Below, in pieces: positions 6,834-9,917 of a DNA stretch of 9,917 nt; positions within the stretch are counted from its first letter, which is position 1; each line of letters opens with the position of its first letter. The notes beneath the pieces are model-generated. The model ran no database searches. It saw only the letters and a list, made by a program, of their open reading frames with translations, and had not been told where the DNA came from. This stretch comes from Candidatus Helarchaeota archaeon. GTDB lineage: Archaea; Asgardarchaeota; Lokiarchaeia; Helarchaeales; JABXJV01. The DNA lies in contig JABXJV010000061.1 of NCBI GenBank assembly GCA_013375355.1, positions 1 through 9,917 of the forward strand, in the 5' to 3' direction. The position numbers and the translations under genes were made by a program.

Positions 6834-6864
6834 ATTATATTTGAAAATTTAAATGATATTTCAA
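6834..6864 (-). promoter_or_regulatory. Candidate promoter of the PHP gene
   Basis: On the minus strand, TTGAAA (6864-6859) and a perfect TATAAT (6839-6834) are 19 bases apart, about two more than ideal. The predicted start near 6827 would give a leader of about 40 bases before the ATG at 6787. Confidence 0.38.
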
Positions 6865-6894
6865 AGATAGTAAAATTAACCGAAACACGGTCAT

Positions 6895-6966
6895 CGTCAT
6901 TCCGAACTTGTTTCGGAATCTATTATTTATTAATTATTTAGATGCTGAAACAAGTTCAGCATGACG
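6895..6966. repeat. 72-bp palindromic element made of two hairpin units (copies 3 and 4)
   Basis: Arms 6895-6922 and 6939-6966 are 28 bases each and are reverse complements at 24 of 28 positions around a 16-base A/T spacer. Each arm is also a hairpin: ATTCCGAA-N5-TTCGGAAT on the left and ATGCTGAA-N5-TTCAGCAT on the right. All four differences between arms fall at two paired stem positions, so each arm's own stem remains perfect. It lies between the PHP gene and the exonuclease-like gene and could also act as a factor-independent structure in RNA. Confidence 0.85.
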
Positions 6967-7063
6967 GGTGTGTTATTTTAATTAAAACTATATATAAAAA
7001 ATTTGCCAAATTTCAGTTATTAATGTTTTTGAAAAAATATCTGAATTAGTACAGGACTTATTT

Positions 7064-7930
7064 TTAATTTCCCATTTCCATTCGAATTTCCTCGATGATA
7101 GAAAAATCACAACTAATTTTGATCTCCCATTTGAATTTTTCGGTAAGAGGCTTAATTTTTTGAGGAAACTTTATTTCTTTGCATAATCTATTATATGCAA
7201 AATGCAAAAGAAAAACCAAATTCTTTACATCTTCAAGGCAGTATCTTCTTAAAACGTTTAATGCATTCAGACTTCGAGTCTGATATTTCCTCCATAAAAG
7301 GACCGCTGTATATCCATTCACATCTTTCAAGTAATCCGGACGATTTATCCCTACCTGCTTTTCAATTGATTTTAATCCTCCTGAATAACCAAGCCTTTTA
7401 AAAATCCATCTCAAATCAAGTGATATATAATTCTTTTTCTCTATATCTAATGTTCTTTCAATGCATGGAATATCAAATAAACTCCCATTGTATGTTACAA
7501 TCATAAAGCAGTCTTCAATCAAGGGAATAACATCCTGAAGGTTTATTCCATTTATAAAACTTTTAAACTTCCCTTTATATAAAGTCCCGATAACAGTAAT
7601 TTCATTAAGTTCTTTTGCAAGCCCATTTGTTTCCACGTCAAGAAAAAGCGTTCGTTCTTTTAATTTGGGATAAAGCCGCCAGTATTCCTTCTTAGGAAAA
7701 TTTTCTCTGAAAAATCCAATATTAACATTCTCCATCGCCCGCTTCGAGCCTATAATATATGACTCTACCAAATTTCTATTATATATAGGAATTTCGGGGT
7801 TTGAAATATTCTCCTGCATATTATCCCAGGTCAGTATTCCCATTTCCCATATCCTCTTTTCCGTTTTCTCTTTGATTCCCGGTATATGAATAAAAGAGGA
7901 TTCCAATAATGTTTCAAGCTCTTTATTCAT
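7064..7930 (-). CDS. HhH plus ribonuclease H-like (YprB-type) DEDDy exonuclease-family protein
   Basis: This 288-residue protein begins with a helix-hairpin-helix-like segment (about 11-37, with IPGIKEKTEKRIWEMGI) that could bind DNA. It continues with a ribonuclease H-like 3'-5' exonuclease domain of the YprB/RNase_H_2 kind. Catalytic residues appear intact: D98 and E100 in FLDVET, D153 in TYNGSLFDIP, and a final Y-x3-D motif (Y230, D234). D172 in SLDLRW is also conserved-looking. The expected activity is metal-dependent 3'-5' hydrolysis of DNA or RNA; the biological role of this family is not well defined. The domain is close to full length, and the tail (250-288) has no recognised motif. 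The ATG at 7930 lacks a Shine-Dalgarno. It starts 57 bases after the cyclic-nucleotide-binding gene and may be cotranscribed with it. Confidence 0.85.
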   Translation of the reverse strand: MNKELETLLESSFIHIPGIKEKTEKRIWEMGILTWDNMQENISNPEIPIYNRNLVESYIIGSKRAMENVNIGFFRENFPKKEYWRLYPKLKERTLFLDVETNGLAKELNEITVIGTLYKGKFKSFINGINLQDVIPLIEDCFMIVTYNGSLFDIPCIERTLDIEKKNYISLDLRWIFKRLGYSGGLKSIEKQVGINRPDYLKDVNGYTAVLLWRKYQTRSLNALNVLRRYCLEDVKNLVFLLHFAYNRLCKEIKFPQKIKPLTEKFKWEIKISCDFSIIEEIRMEMGN

Positions 7931-7987
7931 TAGGAATTTATATTATTAATATTTATAAAAACTTGTAGTTCATTAAATATAATCATT

Positions 7988-8809
7988 TCAAGATTTGCTT
8001 TTTCCTGGAACTTTTTTTCCCGATTCGGAAATTTGACGCTTCAAAGAATCAAGCATCTCATTAGTCTTTCTTAATCTTTCAATAAGTGTCCTGAACATCG
8101 TTACAAACCAACTTGGGATTTTATTAATTTGATAATTAAAAAGTTCCTTCGATATAACCAGAAGGTCTGAATTTTCAATAGCCCTTGCCGTTGCTGACCT
8201 GTGAGGGTCTCCAAGAAGAGTCATCTCCCCGAAAAAGCTATTTTCATCCAAATCAACAAGTTTTAAAGTTCCATCTTTTGTGCTTTTAAAAAGTCCAACC
8301 TTACCCTTCTGTATTATATACATCTCATTTCCGAAGTCTCCTTCATTAAATATTACCTCATCCTTTTTATATCTTTTGAGTCTTTTCTTTGGTCTTCTGG
8401 TAGAAATTACTGGAACATGTGTGAAAAGTGTATCTTTTCTTATTTCTATCTCTTTCGTTTTTCCACTAATATCCAGAGTTTTGAATTTTATTCTCTTCTC
8501 CTCCCCCATCATTACACTCGGCAAATAAACCTCCACAGAATTAAGGTTTATCAACTTTAATGACTTATTAACTTTCATTGGATTCAGACTTCCTTCTTCT
8601 GTTTCCAGAGAAAATGAGAACTCTCTTGTCTTCATATCGACAAATTTTTTCAAAATAAGAATATGATAAAGATTACTCTCCCGATTAATCCTCTCTATTA
8701 TAACACCGTTTTTATCTTGTGTAGTTTTGGATTCTCCAACCCCAAGTAAAGAAGTAATATTTCTTGCAATATCGAATAACGATTTATCTTTAAGATTTAC
8801 TACTTTCAT
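7988..8809 (-). CDS. Cyclic-nucleotide-binding domain protein without an obvious output domain
   Basis: This 273-residue protein has a clear cyclic-nucleotide-binding fold at about 140-230: RYKKDEVIFNEGDFGNEMYI (146-165), IIQKGKVGLF (165-174), and the phosphate-binding cassette FFGEMTLLGDPHRSATARA (192-210) with E195 and R204 in place. The first 140 residues are mixed alpha/beta and not recognised. The C-terminal part (about 225-262) is an amphipathic helix region ending in a basic tail (KKVPGKSK). No helix-turn-helix is seen, so it does not look like a CRP/FNR transcription factor; ligand binding may act through protein contacts. The nucleotide (cAMP, cGMP or another) is not predictable. No cyclase gene is nearby. 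The start lacks a good Shine-Dalgarno; a GGAA lies about 11 bases upstream. Confidence 0.85.
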   Translation of the reverse strand: MKVVNLKDKSLFDIARNITSLLGVGESKTTQDKNGVIIERINRESNLYHILILKKFVDMKTREFSFSLETEEGSLNPMKVNKSLKLINLNSVEVYLPSVMMGEEKRIKFKTLDISGKTKEIEIRKDTLFTHVPVISTRRPKKRLKRYKKDEVIFNEGDFGNEMYIIQKGKVGLFKSTKDGTLKLVDLDENSFFGEMTLLGDPHRSATARAIENSDLLVISKELFNYQINKIPSWFVTMFRTLIERLRKTNEMLDSLKRQISESGKKVPGKSKS

Positions 8810-8901
8810 TTTTTAATTTTTCCAATATAATTAATCATAATTAAAATTTTTTGTTATACTTTTCGAATAAGAGATTAAAAAAGTTAACATACTAAGTTTT
8901 T

Positions 8902-9917
8902 CTAATTACACAGCATCCCACTGCTGTCAAATTCAAGGTTAAAAAACTCACCTATGGGTTCTATTTTATCATTTTCCTTTTCTTCATCAAAAATTGCCTT
9001 TGATACATATATTTCATTGAGCATTAAAGTATTCCTTATTTTTGCTACTTTAGCCTTCTTTTTATCTTCAGCCCAACAGGTTTTTAATGCCCATTTTATA
9101 GCGACTTCATCGTTTTCCGCAACAATCGGGATTTTCCCTCTATCTATCAACGATGTGGTTAAAATATTGGTATAATAAACATCAAAGTCAATTTTTTCAT
9201 ATATCTTTTTTGTAATAAAGTCTGCCAGCCCAATGCCAATAACATTACCGTGAGATTCATCTGTCAGGTTAAGTGCTGCGATTCTGCTTATTTTTGGGTA
9301 TTCCGGTTCTTCTTCTCCCCAGACCATCATTCTCCCAATAACATTCGTGTCCATACAAACACCACTTATATTCTTCCCTATTTCATCTATAATCAAAAGG
9401 TCAATATTCTTAAAATAAAATTTTGGAGAAATCACTCTCGCCCATTTTAACAGTTCAATTTCTCTTTTTTCTATATCGTCGGGTTCGATTGCTTCGATAT
9501 GAGCGACATCTAAAAGAGCATTCTCAATAATTCCCACTCCAAAGAGAACAGGAGCCTTTTTTAATATTACCTTTGCAGACTCCGGAAAAACTTTTGTTAA
9601 TCCCCTGACTCCAAGTTTGTGTATCTGACTTGCGCCCTTCTCTCTACCGAGACCAATTGCCAACATCTTAAGTACTCCACTTCCTATAATGCTGCGAAAA
9701 TCTGTGTGTGATTTAATCCGATTAACTGGAATAATCCCATCTGAATTTAGAGCAATCTTATCAAAATATACAGGCATCCCATAAGAGTTTCTTCCGATTT
9801 CAACTACAGCCGTTGAACATACAATTGGTGCACCAATCTTATCTTCTGTTATTCCATAACTATCAAGAATATCTTTCTGTCCGCTGACCGTATTACCTCC
9901 ATGACTGCCCATTGCAG
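8902..9917 (-). CDS. LarA-like (DUF2088) nickel-pincer isomerase-family protein, partial
   Basis: The visible 337 or so residues match the LarA-like/DUF2088 family. Counting from the Met at 9912, landmarks are MGSHGG (1-6), YGITEDKIGAPI (19-30), DGIIPVNRIKSHTDF (58-72), SGVLKMLAIGLGREKGA (78-94) and H98. H4, H69, K82 and H98 are plausible equivalents of the histidines and cofactor-linked lysine of lactate racemase LarA, an inference from motif order. LarA racemises lactate with a nickel-pincer nucleotide; relatives act on other 2-hydroxy acids, so the substrate is unknown. The frame stays open through the window edge (GCA before the ATG), and family members have several dozen residues before this motif, so the true start is outside. 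No larB, larC or larE gene is visible. The stop is TAG at 8904-8902. Confidence 0.85.
   Translation of the reverse strand, partial: AMGSHGGNTVSGQKDILDSYGITEDKIGAPIVCSTAVVEIGRNSYGMPVYFDKIALNSDGIIPVNRIKSHTDFRSIIGSGVLKMLAIGLGREKGASQIHKLGVRGLTKVFPESAKVILKKAPVLFGVGIIENALLDVAHIEAIEPDDIEKREIELLKWARVISPKFYFKNIDLLIIDEIGKNISGVCMDTNVIGRMMVWGEEEPEYPKISRIAALNLTDESHGNVIGIGLADFITKKIYEKIDFDVYYTNILTTSLIDRGKIPIVAENDEVAIKWALKTCWAEDKKKAKVAKIRNTLMLNEIYVSKAIFDEEKENDKIEPIGEFFNLEFDSSGMLCN

Larger units (their letters stand above)
6809..7013. repeat. Imperfect 16-bp inverted repeat flanking the palindromic element
   Basis: AAATTTGGTAAATTTT (6809-6824) and the reverse complement of 6998-7013 match at 15 of 16 positions, bracketing the palindrome at 6895-6966. 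The spacing is asymmetric (70 bases left, 31 right). Low complexity makes coincidence possible, though GG/CC in the middle argues somewhat against it. Read leftward, the right copy is followed by a T run and could be a weak terminator for the exonuclease gene. Confidence 0.4.

Noticed and set aside
7195..7401. Plus-strand frame inside the exonuclease-like gene
   Set aside because: Antisense to the DEDDy domain with no recognisable features.
8280..8528. Hydrophobic plus-strand frame opposite the cyclic-nucleotide-binding gene
   Set aside because: Fully antisense to a conserved domain; apparent membrane-like segments are a composition artefact.
8954..9450. Two plus-strand frames opposite the LarA-like gene
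   Set aside because: Both are antisense to a coding region with clear family motifs and lack ribosome sites.
9910..9912. ATG as the true start of the LarA-like protein
   Set aside because: The frame is open upstream to the window edge and the MGSHGG motif is internal in this family, so this Met is not the N-terminus.

Overview
The window is A+T-rich bacterial DNA (roughly two thirds A+T by eye) with nine protein genes, no visible rRNA or tRNA gene, and one non-coding stretch over 300 bp, at the left end. TGA is used as a normal stop (1595-1597 and 7990-7988), so the code is standard. Only one gene, the nucleotidyltransferase/phosphomutase fusion, has a clear Shine-Dalgarno sequence. Weak use of Shine-Dalgarno sites, A+T-rich DNA and scattered ATTCCGAA/TTCGGAAT-type intergenic palindromes suggest an uncultured lineage of the FCB/WOR-3 kind. 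That placement is a guess from style, not a phylogenetic result.

Layout. Bases 1-466 hold no gene but contain a chain of hairpins, several nested. A plus-strand cluster follows: a ComF-family phosphoribosyltransferase (467-1195), an MNT nucleotidyltransferase (1268-1597) overlapping a UPF0332-type HEPN protein (1594-1995) by ATGA, a YigZ/IMPACT-family protein (2021-2644), and an 833-residue NDP-sugar pyrophosphorylase fused to a degenerate phosphomannomutase (2662-5163). Four bases separate its stop from that of a minus-strand PHP-domain (CehA/McbA-like) metallohydrolase (5168-6787). Continuing on the minus strand are an HhH + DEDDy exonuclease-like protein (7064-7930), a cyclic-nucleotide-binding protein with no recognisable output domain (7988-8809), and a LarA-like (DUF2088) protein (8902-9917) whose N-terminus lies beyond the right edge.

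How the genes might work together. The MNT/HEPN pair looks like a toxin-antitoxin-type module placed between housekeeping genes; the MNT partner keeps its catalytic signature while the HEPN partner lacks the RNase histidine. The large fusion probably supplies or regulates an activated sugar for envelope or glycan synthesis. The four minus-strand genes are co-directional and could be a loose operon, but the gaps (57-276 bp) and a promoter-like site before the PHP gene allow separate transcription. No common pathway is evident.

The strongest unannotated signal is a small palindromic repeat family. Four diverged copies of one hairpin unit (247-295, 328-378, 6895-6922, 6939-6966) differ from each other by paired, compensatory changes in the stem. 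Two copies carry further hairpins inserted in the loop.
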